From CALBPI01 sp963922335 (GTDB lineage Bacteria > Pseudomonadota > Gammaproteobacteria > Steroidobacterales > Woeseiaceae): a stretch of DNA of 64,000 bases. The stretch spans positions 62,001-126,000 of the forward strand of contig CAWUIB010000011.1 of NCBI GenBank assembly GCA_963922335.1, written 5' to 3'. A program made the translations under genes and the position numbers. Numbering within the stretch: position 1 is the stretch's first letter; every line of letters starts with the position of its first letter. The notes below the pieces were generated by a model, which was given only the letters and a program-made list of their open reading frames with translations, was not told where the DNA came from and did not search any database. Shown piece by piece: positions 25,738 through 34,575 of this stretch.

Positions 25738-26184
25738 CTAGAGCCAGCGACGCGTTCGATTCAAATAGTCTTGAAAGGGTTGCCCGAACTTTGCAAGGAG
25801 TGCGGTTTCTTCCGGGATGATCTGTAGCTTATTGAGCAGAGGGATGAAGCTCAATCCGATCAAAACGGCGGCGCCATTGCCCAACCAAACCGCCCAGGCC
25901 AACACGACCATCAGCAAGCCAAGATACATCGGGTTCCGTGTCCATCTGAAGATGCCGTCAGTGACCAACGAACTCGCTTTCTCAGGCTGTAACGGGTTTA
26001 CCGTGGTGCGGTGTTTTCGAAATTGTGCGACACCGATGAATGCGATCATCAGTCCCATGACCAGCAGTGCAATGGCGACGAAGCTCTGACGTGGAACTCT
26101 GTAGGTCAGCATAGGCGTCGCATTGGCGGCCAGCTTCATGGCGACGCCGAGTGCGCCTGCGATGAGTGGCGGGGGTATGTGCAT
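25738..26184 (-). CDS. Isoprenylcysteine carboxyl methyltransferase-like membrane protein
   Basis: 148 residues with four hydrophobic segments. The signature is FRWTRNPMYLGLL, preceded by the TTVNPLQPEKASSLVTDGIF segment, and followed by IIPEETALLAKFGQPFQDY; together these are the PEMT/ICMT-type (PF04191/PF04140) SAM-binding region. Bacterial members are mostly uncharacterised SAM-dependent membrane methyltransferases. The start has GGGAGAAG. It lies 9 bases downstream of a FAD monooxygenase on the same strand, likely co-transcribed. Confidence 0.9.
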   Translation of the reverse strand: MHIPPPLIAGALGVAMKLAANATPMLTYRVPRQSFVAIALLVMGLMIAFIGVAQFRKHRTTVNPLQPEKASSLVTDGIFRWTRNPMYLGLLMVVLAWAVWLGNGAAVLIGLSFIPLLNKLQIIPEETALLAKFGQPFQDYLNRTRRWL

Positions 26185-26193
26185 TGCTTCTCC

Positions 26194-27408
26194 CTAGCGA
26201 CCGCGCATTTCGTCGACAACATCATGCCCGTAAATGGCGTCGAATTGCCGATGGATTAGTGACGGCATCAGCTTCGCGGCAATGCCAGGGACTTGCCAAT
26301 ACCACCACTGGCCGATGCTGCTCGTAGCATGGAATCGATCGGTGTTTGCCGACGCACGTCGCTGGATATCAGAGGTGCGTGGAATGCGATGTTGTTGATA
26401 GCGACGTAAGCCCCTTGCGAGATCCCGATGATGCTGCAGCGAGCGGGCAAGTACCCAGGCGTCTTCAATGGCCATAGCCGCACCCTGTGCAACAAATGGC
26501 AGCATCGCATGGCAGCTATCCCCCAGCAGTGTCAGATTTTTTGATGACCAACGATCGAGTGGTTCACGATCGAACAGCGCCCATCGGTAGTGCGTATCCG
26601 CGCTCTCGATGATGCGCCGCAGAGTGGGATGCCAGCCGGCGAAGTCTTCAAGCGCGTCGTCCCTGGTGCCCTTCGCGGTCCAGCGTTCGTCACTCCAGGC
26701 GTCGGTTTCCACGACGCCGACGAAATTGACGAGGTCCCCGCCGCGCAGCCTATAGGTCACGGCGTGTCGACCCGGGCCAACCCATGCTCGCGCTGTTGCG
26801 GGTGGTGCGTACTTGCCAAGTGCGCTTGTCGGAACGGTGCACCGCCAGGCGACGTTTCCGGTAAACCTGGGGGCTGCATCTCCGAAAACCTCTGAACGGA
26901 TCTTCGAACGCACACCGTCCGCTGCGACCACCAGGTCGGCGCGTTCATGGCGGTTACGATTGGTTTGCAGTGCAATGTCCTCGGCGGACTCGTTGACTTT
27001 CTCAACCGCAACGCCGAGTTCGAGCGCACCAGGTTGCCGGGCATCCAGCGCTGCGGCCAAGACATCAACCAGATCAGCTCGGTGACAATGCAGGTACGGT
27101 GCGCCCCAGCGCACGGCGGCCGCGGAGCCCGCCGGTACCGAAAACACCGGTTTGCCGTCGATACCGCGGACCATTTCTATGCGCGTGGGCGTGACCGCAA
27201 CGTCCATCAATGGCTCCAGCAGATCGAGTGCTCGCAGTACCCGAGAGGCGTTTGGCGAAATCTGGATGCCAGCGCCGACCTCGCTGAGCTCAGGTGCTTT
27301 TTCGATAACGCGCACACGCCAGCCATGAGCTTGCAATGCTAGTGCGGTGGTCAATCCGCCAATGCCGGCGCCGACGATCAGGGCGTTTTGGTCTTGCGAG
27401 TTGCGCAT
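26194..27408 (-). CDS. FAD-dependent aromatic monooxygenase (salicylate/hydroxybenzoate hydroxylase-like)
   Basis: 404 residues from ATG 27408 (MRNSQDQNALIVGAGIGG); an ATG 27438 would add 10 residues. The N-terminal FAD site is VGAGIGGLTTALALQAHG followed by the Glu of beta-2 (VIEKAPEL). DG motif: ADGVRSKIRSEVFG. C-terminal FAD site: LLGDSCHAMLPFVAQGAAM, with AIEDAWVLA. This is the class A flavin monooxygenase pattern, typical of salicylate-1-monooxygenase and 3-hydroxybenzoate-6-hydroxylase; substrate unknown. It starts 74 bases from the divergent MDR dehydrogenase gene. Confidence 0.9.
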   Translation of the reverse strand: MRNSQDQNALIVGAGIGGLTTALALQAHGWRVRVIEKAPELSEVGAGIQISPNASRVLRALDLLEPLMDVAVTPTRIEMVRGIDGKPVFSVPAGSAAAVRWGAPYLHCHRADLVDVLAAALDARQPGALELGVAVEKVNESAEDIALQTNRNRHERADLVVAADGVRSKIRSEVFGDAAPRFTGNVAWRCTVPTSALGKYAPPATARAWVGPGRHAVTYRLRGGDLVNFVGVVETDAWSDERWTAKGTRDDALEDFAGWHPTLRRIIESADTHYRWALFDREPLDRWSSKNLTLLGDSCHAMLPFVAQGAAMAIEDAWVLARSLQHHRDLARGLRRYQQHRIPRTSDIQRRASANTDRFHATSSIGQWWYWQVPGIAAKLMPSLIHRQFDAIYGHDVVDEMRGR

Positions 27409-27482
27409 AGTCTCAATGCTACGTGAGAGTGATGTCATTGGGGTATGCTGTCGCGCCTCGCAGCGATTATGGGAGTCAGCCG

Positions 27483-28481
27483 ATGCGCAAGATGACGGTC
27501 ACAGGACAGGCAGGTCTGGAAGACTTGAAGCTCTCGGAAGCGGAAGTCGGTGAACCCGCCGCGGGACAGGTGCAGGTGCAGTGGAAGGCGACCTCACTGA
27601 ACTATCACGATTTGATGGTTGCGCAGGGTTTGATCCCTGTCGCAGGCGACAGAGTACCGATGAGCGACGGCGCCGGGGAAGTGGTTGCAGTTGGTCAGGG
27701 AGTGACCCGATGGCAGGTTGGCGACCGCGTCATGTCGACCTTTTTCCCGTTGTGGAGAACCGGTGCCCCCGCGCTTGAGAACATGTGGCAAGTCGCTGGT
27801 GAAACCGTTGACGGTTTTGCCCTTGATCGCAGCAACGTGGGCGAACATACCCTGACGACGGTGCCCGATGGGTATACGGATGCGCAGGCGGCGACGCTAC
27901 CGTGCGCCGCCGTGACAGCCTGGCGCGCGCTGGTCGAGGAATGCAACGTGCGGCCGGGAGATACGGTACTGATCGAGGGCACTGGAGGCATGTCTCTGTT
28001 CGCCTTGCAGATCGCCAAGGCCGCAGGTGCTACGGTGATCGCGACCTCTTCATCGGACGACAAGCTCGAGCGGCTGCGTGACATGGGTGCGGACCATACG
28101 ATCAATTACCGCAGCGACGAGAATTGGGGTAAGAGTGCCTACGCGTTATGTGGCGGCGTGGATCATGTTCTGGATGTTGGGGGTGGCGCGACGATTCGCC
28201 AATCGACGGAGGCGGTCGCAATCGGCGGCAATATTGTCCTGATCGGCATTCTTGGTGGGCGTAAGGGCGAGATTGTCTTCCCGAAGTATTTTTTCAAACA
28301 AGTGCATCTCGCTGGCATCGCAGTCGGCAGTCATGTGCATCAGGAGCGCATGGTGCGTGCAATCGATCAGGACGGATTCAAACCGGTGATCGATAAAAGT
28401 TTTTCACTACCCGAACTCGGTGATGCATTCGCGTATCAGGCCTCGGGGCAGCAGTTCGGCAAGATTGTGGTTGAGTATTGA
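27483..28481 (+). CDS. Zinc-type alcohol dehydrogenase/quinone oxidoreductase (MDR superfamily)
   Basis: 332 residues from ATG 27483, with GGGAG seven bases upstream. N-terminal GroES-like domain with MVAQGLIPVAGDRVPMSDGAG, lacking the usual catalytic-zinc Cys/His cluster and the structural Cys4 lobe, so it is more like the quinone-oxidoreductase branch. The Rossmann region VLIEGTGGMSLFALQIAKAAG carries the G-x-G-G nucleotide loop, with a Ser-Ser-Ser-Asp-Asp-Lys end to beta-2 that favours NADPH. The coupling to an OsmC-like gene 9 bases later suggests reactive carbonyl detoxification or a branch of a catabolic pathway (inference). Confidence 0.9.
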   Translation: MRKMTVTGQAGLEDLKLSEAEVGEPAAGQVQVQWKATSLNYHDLMVAQGLIPVAGDRVPMSDGAGEVVAVGQGVTRWQVGDRVMSTFFPLWRTGAPALENMWQVAGETVDGFALDRSNVGEHTLTTVPDGYTDAQAATLPCAAVTAWRALVEECNVRPGDTVLIEGTGGMSLFALQIAKAAGATVIATSSSDDKLERLRDMGADHTINYRSDENWGKSAYALCGGVDHVLDVGGGATIRQSTEAVAIGGNIVLIGILGGRKGEIVFPKYFFKQVHLAGIAVGSHVHQERMVRAIDQDGFKPVIDKSFSLPELGDAFAYQASGQQFGKIVVEY

Positions 28482-28490
28482 GGAGTAGAC

Positions 28491-28955
28491 ATGGGCAAGG
28501 CACACGAATACACGATGACAATGTCCTGGACCGGGAACACCGGTGAGGGCACCAAGACTTACAAGAGCTACGACCGCAATTTCAGCGTCAATGCCGATGG
28601 GAAGCCCGAATTACTCGGTTCTGCTGATCCCAACTATCTTGGTGATGCCTCTCGCTGGAATCCCGAGGAATTGCTCGTGGCCGCACTGTCGGGCTGTCAC
28701 AAGCTCTGGTTCCTGCATTTATGTGCCATGAAGCGCATTGTCGTTACCGACTATGTTGATCACCCAGTCGGGACGTTGAATGCCGAGTCGGATGGCAGCG
28801 GGGAGTTCACCGCAACCGTATTGAAGCCGACCATTACGCTCGCGGATCCATCGCAAGCGGAGGCCGCTGACGCACTGCACGAAACTGCGCACGACAAGTG
28901 TTTCATTGCCCGGTCAGTCAACTTCCCCGTCACGGTAGAGGCCACCTACCAGTAA
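28491..28955 (+). CDS. OsmC-family peroxide/redox protein
   Basis: 154 residues. Two cysteines in the OsmC positions: LSGCHKLWFLHLC (first redox Cys about 61) and HDKCFIARSV (second), with the family's N-terminal GTKTYKSYDRNFS and RWNPEELLVAALS. OsmC proteins reduce organic hydroperoxides using a dithiol. The start has GGAGTAG immediately upstream. It follows the MDR dehydrogenase by 9 bases in one operon. Confidence 0.92.
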   Translation: MGKAHEYTMTMSWTGNTGEGTKTYKSYDRNFSVNADGKPELLGSADPNYLGDASRWNPEELLVAALSGCHKLWFLHLCAMKRIVVTDYVDHPVGTLNAESDGSGEFTATVLKPTITLADPSQAEAADALHETAHDKCFIARSVNFPVTVEATYQ

Positions 28956-28962
28956 ACGAAAC

Positions 28963-30045
28963 TCAGGCAGTCGGGCTGATGATAAGACCTACGTCAGGTC
29001 TGGCTTCGCCCGACAGCACTTCTTTGTAAGCTGCCTGCAGCAACGACATGCCATTCAAATGTCGGTAGCTGATCCAATCGGCGGTGGCTTGCGTTGCGTT
29101 GAGCCAGAACTCGTAGGTGCGCTTCTCGAACTCGCCAGGTCCCCACTCCTTGTTGCGAGCTTGCATGTGTCCGGGCGCGAAGAACATTTGGCTGCGCTCA
29201 CGAATGAATTCAGGTCCCATTGAGTTTTCTTCGTAGTGGGTCAACCCGACGTTTGAGGTGAATTTCATGTTGTCGCCAAGCATTCCGTGCAACTTGGACA
29301 GCACCGTGCCATTACCGGACATATCGACGATCACCGTTGGTTTCTCGACGTCGATCGCTTCAAGGTCGTTGTAGTCGACCGCGCTATCGTAGAAGCCCAT
29401 GTTGCGAACCGCATCGAGATTGCCTCTGGAGGTGACCCCGAAGACCGGACGCTTCCCTTCGTCGGTCGACAGGCCGACCGCGAGCCCCACCGAGGTTTTT
29501 GAAGATGCGCTTGGGATGATGATCTGCTCGGCGCCGAAGAAGTCATTGGCGATCAGGTAGTCATAGAGACAGAAAGAAGTCGCGTACAACGGGAACAGCA
29601 GCATGCGCGCATCGTCCAGCGCGGCGTCGTAATGGGGCTCGTGTGAGCAGCGCGCATAGGCGTTGTACACCGGCGGCAATTCCGCCCGATGCTCAGCAGC
29701 ATCGAAAAAGCGCGTCGCGGAAATGCGCCCGGGCTTCATCCGCAGGTGCGTGCCCATCGGCCAATAGCCGTACAGTCGCTCGCCGACCGCAATCTCATCA
29801 TGGTTGGATTCCACAACATCAGCGAAACCCCAAACAGGAATGATGCCGAACTCGTCGCTGACCGGAAAGAACTTCCAATAACCGATGCGCTCCCCAACCA
29901 CGGCGTACGTGATGTTGTTCGCCGTCAGCGCGAATCGATCGATTGCAACGATGATCTCACCAGACTTTGCCGGCGCTAGCTCCTGCTCGCTCACGCGCGT
30001 GTTCGAGTATGTTGTCCTGTGAACTTCCAGTTGGCTGTTTTGCAT
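28963..30045 (-). CDS. DUF2855-like protein
   Basis: 360 residues from ATG 30045 (MQNSQLEVHRTTYSNTRV); an ATG at 30090 is less likely. The protein resembles DUF2855 members in length and in the segments IVAIDRFALTANNITYAVVGE, WGFADVV and YFWLNATQATADW-like end region. The N-terminal 'ANNITYA' and GYWKFFP motifs recur in this group and recall MDR-type folds, which would make it an oxidoreductase-like or inactive relative; that is inference. It may be co-transcribed with the enoyl-CoA hydratase gene upstream (69 bases). Confidence 0.85.
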   Translation of the reverse strand: MQNSQLEVHRTTYSNTRVSEQELAPAKSGEIIVAIDRFALTANNITYAVVGERIGYWKFFPVSDEFGIIPVWGFADVVESNHDEIAVGERLYGYWPMGTHLRMKPGRISATRFFDAAEHRAELPPVYNAYARCSHEPHYDAALDDARMLLFPLYATSFCLYDYLIANDFFGAEQIIIPSASSKTSVGLAVGLSTDEGKRPVFGVTSRGNLDAVRNMGFYDSAVDYNDLEAIDVEKPTVIVDMSGNGTVLSKLHGMLGDNMKFTSNVGLTHYEENSMGPEFIRERSQMFFAPGHMQARNKEWGPGEFEKRTYEFWLNATQATADWISYRHLNGMSLLQAAYKEVLSGEARPDVGLIISPTA

Positions 30046-30114
30046 GTGTCCGCCCCGCTTGTTATCTGCTCGCGAGTGTCGGTCGATCACGTGTAGGGGT
30101 CAACCGGTTCTGGA

Positions 30115-30912
30115 TCAGTTGGATCGCCATGGCGGCGGCGATCTGTCCAGGAAGCTTTGGATTCCTTGCTGCCCTTCCTCACCTGCAAGTGCCTGCGAGA
30201 AGGCATCGGCAGCGCGCTCGATGAAGTCGTCGAGCGTTTGCGCTTCGAGATGCTGCATCAGCGCTTTCGTTGTCCGATTCGCACCGGGTGCGCATGAGCG
30301 AATGTCGCCCTTGATCCGCTCGAGCCGCTCTTGCAATCGCTCCTCATCCGATTCGACGAAATCGGCGAGTCCAAGCGCAAGCGCTTCATCAGCCGCAAAC
30401 GCAGCTCCCGTGAGCATCAGACGTTTCGCAGCGATGGTCCCGGCGCGGCGCACGATCCAGGGTGCAATCTGTGCGGGTATCAATCCGAGTCGTGTCTCCG
30501 TTAATGCAAAGCGTGTGTCTGCGTGGACGATCGCGATGTCGGCCGCCGCCATCAGGCCGAGTCCACCTGCCATCGCAGCGCCGTGGGCGACCACTATTAC
30601 AGGTTGTGGCTGCAGTGCCACCGCGCGCAGCAACCTGCCGGTTTCACGGCTGGCGGTGTGAATGTCCTCGAGCGAGGACTCGTGTTCGTTGTTCAGTGCG
30701 CGGAAGCCCTTTAGGTCGCCGCCCGCACAAAACACCTCGCCCGCACCCCGAAGCGTCATGCCGCGAATACTGATGTCTTCCCTCGCGCGAACGAGTTCTG
30801 AAGTGAGCGTCGAAATCAGCTCCGGCGAGAGTGCGTTGCGCGAATCCGGGCGGTTCAACTCGAGCGTCAACCAGTCGGTCTCGCGAGTGATATTGAGGGT
30901 TGTGTCCGTCAC
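30115..30912 (-). CDS. Enoyl-CoA hydratase/isomerase (crotonase) family
   Basis: 265 residues from GTG 30912; earlier in-frame codons run through the terminator of the next gene, so this start fits best. Crotonase signatures: RPDSRNALSPELI at the N-terminus, the oxyanion-hole segments GAGEVFCAGGDLKGF and HGAAMAGGLGLMAAADIAI, and ETRLGLIPAQIAP near the catalytic Glu. The catalytic Glu in RLGL is present (TETRLGL). Closest in style to methylglutaconyl-CoA hydratase-type enzymes, but the substrate is unknown. It hydrates or isomerises an acyl-CoA, fitting a catabolic locus. Confidence 0.9.
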   Translation of the reverse strand: MTDTTLNITRETDWLTLELNRPDSRNALSPELISTLTSELVRAREDISIRGMTLRGAGEVFCAGGDLKGFRALNNEHESSLEDIHTASRETGRLLRAVALQPQPVIVVAHGAAMAGGLGLMAAADIAIVHADTRFALTETRLGLIPAQIAPWIVRRAGTIAAKRLMLTGAAFAADEALALGLADFVESDEERLQERLERIKGDIRSCAPGANRTTKALMQHLEAQTLDDFIERAADAFSQALAGEEGQQGIQSFLDRSPPPWRSN

Positions 30913-30936
30913 TTGGGGAGTGTAACCGGGAGCGAC

Positions 30937-30963
30937 AAAAAAGCCCGGCGCAGGGCCGGGCTT
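30937..30963 (-). terminator. Rho-independent terminator of the RRM gene
   Basis: AAGCCCGGC and GCCGGGCTT form a 9-bp stem around GCAGG, with six U-coding bases (plus-strand A-run 30937-30942) after it on the minus strand. Confidence 0.9.
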
Positions 30964-30985
30964 TTCCTTTATCGGAGCGATTTGC

Positions 30986-31288
30986 TTACCAGCGGTTGGA
31001 CCCGCCGCCGCCGCCGTAGCCGCCGCGATCAGGGCGCGGCGCGCGCGGACGCGCTTCGTTAACCGTGATATTCCGGCCATCGAGGCTCGTGCCGTTCAGA
31101 CCATCAATCGCGGCCTGCGCTTCGGCGTCGCTACCCATTTCAACGAAGCCGAAGCCTTTGCTGCGACCCGTGTCACGGTCGTTGATGACCACGGCAGAAT
31201 CGACGGTGCCGAACGGCGCGAACGCGTCCTGCAGCTGATTCTGGTCCACTGAATATGGCAAATTGCCGACGTAAAGTTTCTTACCCAT
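30986..31288 (-). CDS. RRM RNA-binding protein (cold-shock-type Rbp)
   Basis: 100 residues: one RRM with RNP2 LYVGNL and RNP1 KGFGFVEM, followed by an Arg/Pro linker and a Gly-rich tail (GGYGGGGGSNRW). These small proteins are abundant, often cold-induced, RNA-chaperone-like factors of aquatic bacteria. A TAAGGAGGT ribosome site lies just before the ATG. The 300 bases upstream to the gbsR-like gene (31289-31588) are long and AT-rich and may hold a long 5' leader as in cold-regulated genes. Confidence 0.93.
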   Translation of the reverse strand: MGKKLYVGNLPYSVDQNQLQDAFAPFGTVDSAVVINDRDTGRSKGFGFVEMGSDAEAQAAIDGLNGTSLDGRNITVNEARPRAPRPDRGGYGGGGGSNRW

Positions 31289-31421
31289 TTGATTTAAACC
31301 TCCTTAAGGCTTTCCAGTCGCTCAAGAAGATTCAGGCACTCTGCCAGGAACTCGGTCGAAGCGATAACGGGGATATATTATAACGTTTGGCATGACCCTT
31401 TGATCAACGCCAAACCAGAAA

Positions 31422-31585
31422 ATTTCACAAAAGTGAAATGCGAAAGCACAGCCCCCCAACCGTGGTGACAGTTTACAGGGGAATAAACGCAGGTTCCAAA
31501 AAACCGTGTGATCTGAATCGCTTTTCCGATCGGAATAACTGGACTTGGCTCTGCGCAAAAACTAATATTTCCGAAGTTTCAGAAA
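31422..31585 (+). promoter_or_regulatory. TTTC-GAA inverted-repeat boxes upstream of the GbsR-like/cyd genes
   Basis: Three related inverted repeats lie in the divergent region: ATTTCAC-AAAA-GTGAAAT (31422-31439), TTTCCGAA (31568-31575) and TTTCAGAA (31577-31584), the last two in tandem nine bases apart and just before the regulator's ATG 31589. They could be operators for the GbsR/MarR protein (autoregulation) and/or control of cydAB; this is inference from position and symmetry. Confidence 0.4.
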
Positions 31586-31588
31586 TTA

Positions 31589-32167
31589 ATGAAATCAATG
31601 GAAATCACGCCATACCAACAGGCTTTCGTCCTGCATTTTGGTGAGATGGGCAGCCGCTGGGGCATCAACCGTACTGTGGGACAAGTGTACGCGTTGCTTT
31701 ATGTCAATAAAGCGCCGTTGAACGCGGAACAGATCACCGCGGCACTCTCGATATCGAGATCCAACACCAGCATGGCGTTGAAGGAACTGCAGGCGTGGCG
31801 TCTCGTCAGGCTCCAACACTTGCCGGAAGATCGCCGCGACTACTTCAGTGCGCCCGAGGATATTTGGGAAATTTTCCGGACGTTGGTGGTAGAGCGTCGT
31901 AAACGCGAAATCGACCCCACACTTTCACTGCTGCGCAACGTGCTTTTGGAGCGTGCGACAAGTGAAGAGGATCAATACGCGGAGCAGCGCATGCGCGACA
32001 TGCTCGAGTTGATTGAGCTTGTGACTGGCTGGCTGGATGACGTTAGTGATCTTGAACATGGAACTGCGGTCAAGCTCATGAAGCTTGGCGGCAGCGTACA
32101 AAAGTTGCTCACCGCCCCCGCTCGCTTCAAGCGCGGCGGCAAGGCACGAGCGGGAGGAAACGAGTAG
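31589..32167 (+). CDS. GbsR/MarR-family transcriptional regulator
   Basis: 192 residues (start 31589 or 31598). N-terminal winged HTH with MGSRWGINRTVGQVYALLYV, APLNAEQITAALSISRSNTSMALKELQAWRLV and HLPEDRRDYFSAPEDIWEI; the wing and the coiled tail (RKREIDPTLSLL...) match GbsR-type MarR proteins. Gram-positive GbsR controls choline/osmolyte genes, but here the downstream partner is cytochrome bd, whose first codon follows the stop directly, so it likely regulates respiration or stress; ligand unknown. Confidence 0.9.
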   Translation: MKSMEITPYQQAFVLHFGEMGSRWGINRTVGQVYALLYVNKAPLNAEQITAALSISRSNTSMALKELQAWRLVRLQHLPEDRRDYFSAPEDIWEIFRTLVVERRKREIDPTLSLLRNVLLERATSEEDQYAEQRMRDMLELIELVTGWLDDVSDLEHGTAVKLMKLGGSVQKLLTAPARFKRGGKARAGGNE

Positions 32168-33538
32168 ATGAACGCCGATCCGCTGTTGTTATCGCGAATT
32201 CAGTTCGCCGCCAACATCAGTTTCCACATCCTGTTCCCGATGATCACCCTCGCACTGGGGTGGTTGTTGTTGTTCTTCAAGTTGCGTTTCAACGCAACCG
32301 GCGACGACAAGTGGATGAACGCCTATCGATTGTGGGTCAAGGTGTTCGCGCTGTCGTTCGCGCTGGGAGTGGTCAGTGGCATCACCATGAGTTTCCAGTT
32401 TGGCACCAACTGGCCAGGCTACATGGAGACAGTCGGGAATATCGCAGGACCGCTACTCGGTTATGAGGTGCTGACCGCGTTTTTCCTGGAGGCGAGCTTT
32501 CTCGGCATTATGTTGTTCGGCTTTAAAAAGGTGTCGAACCGGGTGCACACGCTTGCGACTGTGTTGGTTGCAGGTGGGACGACGCTCTCTGTTTTCTGGA
32601 TTCTCGCGCTCGTTTCGTGGATGCACACGCCTGCGGGCTTCGAGATGCGCGATGGCGTCGCTTATGCAACGGACTGGATGGCAATCATCTTCAACCCGTC
32701 GTTTCCGTACCGGTTAATCCATACAACGTTAGCGTCGTTTTTGACGGTCGCTTTCCTGATGTCCGGTTTGTCGGCGTTTCGCTGGTTGCGTCATGATCGC
32801 ACGCCGGCGGTCACTGCCACCCTGCGAACCGGCTTGATCCTTGGCGCCATCATCACGCCACTGCAAATCCTCGCTGGAGATTTGCACGGACTGAACACCA
32901 AAGAGCACCAGCCCGCGAAAGTGGCTGCGATGGAAGGATTGTGGGAGACGCAAGAGGGAGCACCGCTCGTCTTGTTTGGTATCCCGGACGAGGATGCACG
33001 AACCAATAACTACGCGGTGGAAATCCCTGGCTTGGCCTCATGGATACTCACGCACGATTTCAACGGCGAATTGACCGGCTTGAATGATTTCGAGTCGCAC
33101 CCGCCTGTGGCGCCGGTGTTCTGGGCGTTCAGGGTAATGGTTGCGACAGGTCTTGCCATGCTGGTTGCAGCTTGGTGGGGCGTAATCAAGCTGCGTCGCG
33201 GTGGGCTCCCGGGAGTCTGGCTGATGCGCATTCTGACAGCGATGACGTTCTCCGGTTGGGTCGGTGTGCTCAGTGGCTGGTACACGACCGAGATCGGTCG
33301 GCAGCCGTACTTGGTATCTGGTGTGTTGAAGACGGCTGATGCGGTGGGCCCGGTCAGTGGTGGCGCGGTCGCCGTGACGCTGACGCTCTACCTGATCCTC
33401 TACACCATCCTGATCGGTGCGTACATCTCCGCGGTGTTCTATCTTGCGCTGAAAGCGGGCTCGCCGGAGGCAAAACGTGCCGAGCCGGCGGCACATGGTC
33501 CGGCGTTGATTCCGGGCGTGCGTCTGGAAAATGCCTGA
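32168..33538 (+). CDS. cydA: Cytochrome bd-type quinol oxidase subunit I (CIO type)
   Basis: 456 residues, the short-Q-loop (cyanide-insensitive oxidase) form. Axial ligand His20 lies in FHILFP. The Q-loop includes ILAGDLHGLNTKEHQPAKVAAMEG, and TAFFLEASFLGIMLFG carries conserved acidic/haem residues. His of helix 5 is in RLIHTTLAS, and Met/Glu ligand residues are in the GWYTTEIGRQPY segment, in which the usual final Trp is Tyr. The enzyme oxidises quinol and reduces O2 at high affinity in the inner membrane. The gene starts immediately after the GbsR gene and overlaps cydB by 8 bases. Confidence 0.95.
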   Translation: MNADPLLLSRIQFAANISFHILFPMITLALGWLLLFFKLRFNATGDDKWMNAYRLWVKVFALSFALGVVSGITMSFQFGTNWPGYMETVGNIAGPLLGYEVLTAFFLEASFLGIMLFGFKKVSNRVHTLATVLVAGGTTLSVFWILALVSWMHTPAGFEMRDGVAYATDWMAIIFNPSFPYRLIHTTLASFLTVAFLMSGLSAFRWLRHDRTPAVTATLRTGLILGAIITPLQILAGDLHGLNTKEHQPAKVAAMEGLWETQEGAPLVLFGIPDEDARTNNYAVEIPGLASWILTHDFNGELTGLNDFESHPPVAPVFWAFRVMVATGLAMLVAAWWGVIKLRRGGLPGVWLMRILTAMTFSGWVGVLSGWYTTEIGRQPYLVSGVLKTADAVGPVSGGAVAVTLTLYLILYTILIGAYISAVFYLALKAGSPEAKRAEPAAHGPALIPGVRLENA

Positions 33539-34565
33539 GCTGATACCCGATCTGTCGACCCAGGAAGGCTGGTTGCCGCTAGCCTTCATGGTCATGATGG
33601 GGATCGCGATCCTCGCCTACGTGATCCTGGACGGGTTCGATCTTGGCGTTGGCATGCTGCTGCCATTGGGCAACCCCGATGAGAAAGATCTGATGATCGC
33701 GTCGATCGGACCGTTCTGGGATGCCAATGAGACCTGGTTAGTGTTGGGAGTGGGCATTCTTCTGGTCGCATTCCCAACGGCGCACGGCATCATTCTTGGC
33801 GAGCTGTATTTGCCGATCGCGATGATGTTGATTGGTCTGACACTGCGCGGTGTGGCCTTTGATTTCCGTGTTAAGGCACGCGACAAGTTTAAAGAGACTT
33901 GGAATCGCGCGTTTTTTGCGGGCTCCACTCTAGCCGCGATCAGCCAGGGCTATATGTTGGGTCAGGTGATCACCGGTTTTGTTGGTGATCTGCCCAGCCT
34001 ACTGTTCTCGCTGTTCATTGGTATCTGCCTCGCCTCCGGGTATGCGCTGCTAGGTGCGACCTGGCTGATCATCAAAGCAACCGACGATTTGCAGATGCGC
34101 TCGATCCGCTGGGCACAAAACTCAATAGTGATGATGGCGGTCGGCATCGCTTCGGTGTCGGTTGTTACCCCACTCGTCAGCAACCGGGTGTTCCACAAGT
34201 GGTTTGACATCGGAAATCTTCTGATGGTTTGGCCAGTGCCCGTTGCAACGCTTGCGACGATCGCAATCGCATGGCGTACGCTGAAGCGCCTGCCGGTGCG
34301 TCTCGCCGACGATAATCACTACGGCGACTGGGTCCCGTTTGTTTGTACCTGCGGGCTGTTCCTGCTTTCGTTCCACGGCTTGGCCTACAGCCTGTTTCCG
34401 TACCTGGTCGTCGACCGCGTTACGATCTGGGACGCCGCTGCAGCGCCGGAGTCGCTCCTGATCATTTTCTTTGGTGCCGCTTTTGTGCTGCCGGTCATCA
34501 TCGGTTACTCGATATTTGCGTATCGTGTGTTTTGGGGAAAGGCAACGCCACTCGAATACTACTGA
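33531..34565 (+). CDS. cydB: Cytochrome bd-type quinol oxidase subunit II
   Basis: 344 residues with eight transmembrane segments. Signatures: AYVILDGFDLGVGMLLP, ANETWLVLG, the GIILGELYLPIAMMLIGLTLRG helix, and NRAFFAGSTLAAISQGYMLGQ. Subunit II completes the bd oxidase and shapes its quinol site. It overlaps cydA by eight bases. The family usually has a small third subunit, but no obvious CydX-like peptide follows directly; the next gene is a membrane protein of 239 residues. Confidence 0.95.
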   Translation: MPELIPDLSTQEGWLPLAFMVMMGIAILAYVILDGFDLGVGMLLPLGNPDEKDLMIASIGPFWDANETWLVLGVGILLVAFPTAHGIILGELYLPIAMMLIGLTLRGVAFDFRVKARDKFKETWNRAFFAGSTLAAISQGYMLGQVITGFVGDLPSLLFSLFIGICLASGYALLGATWLIIKATDDLQMRSIRWAQNSIVMMAVGIASVSVVTPLVSNRVFHKWFDIGNLLMVWPVPVATLATIAIAWRTLKRLPVRLADDNHYGDWVPFVCTCGLFLLSFHGLAYSLFPYLVVDRVTIWDAAAAPESLLIIFFGAAFVLPVIIGYSIFAYRVFWGKATPLEYY

Positions 34566-34575
34566 GCGCAACGAC

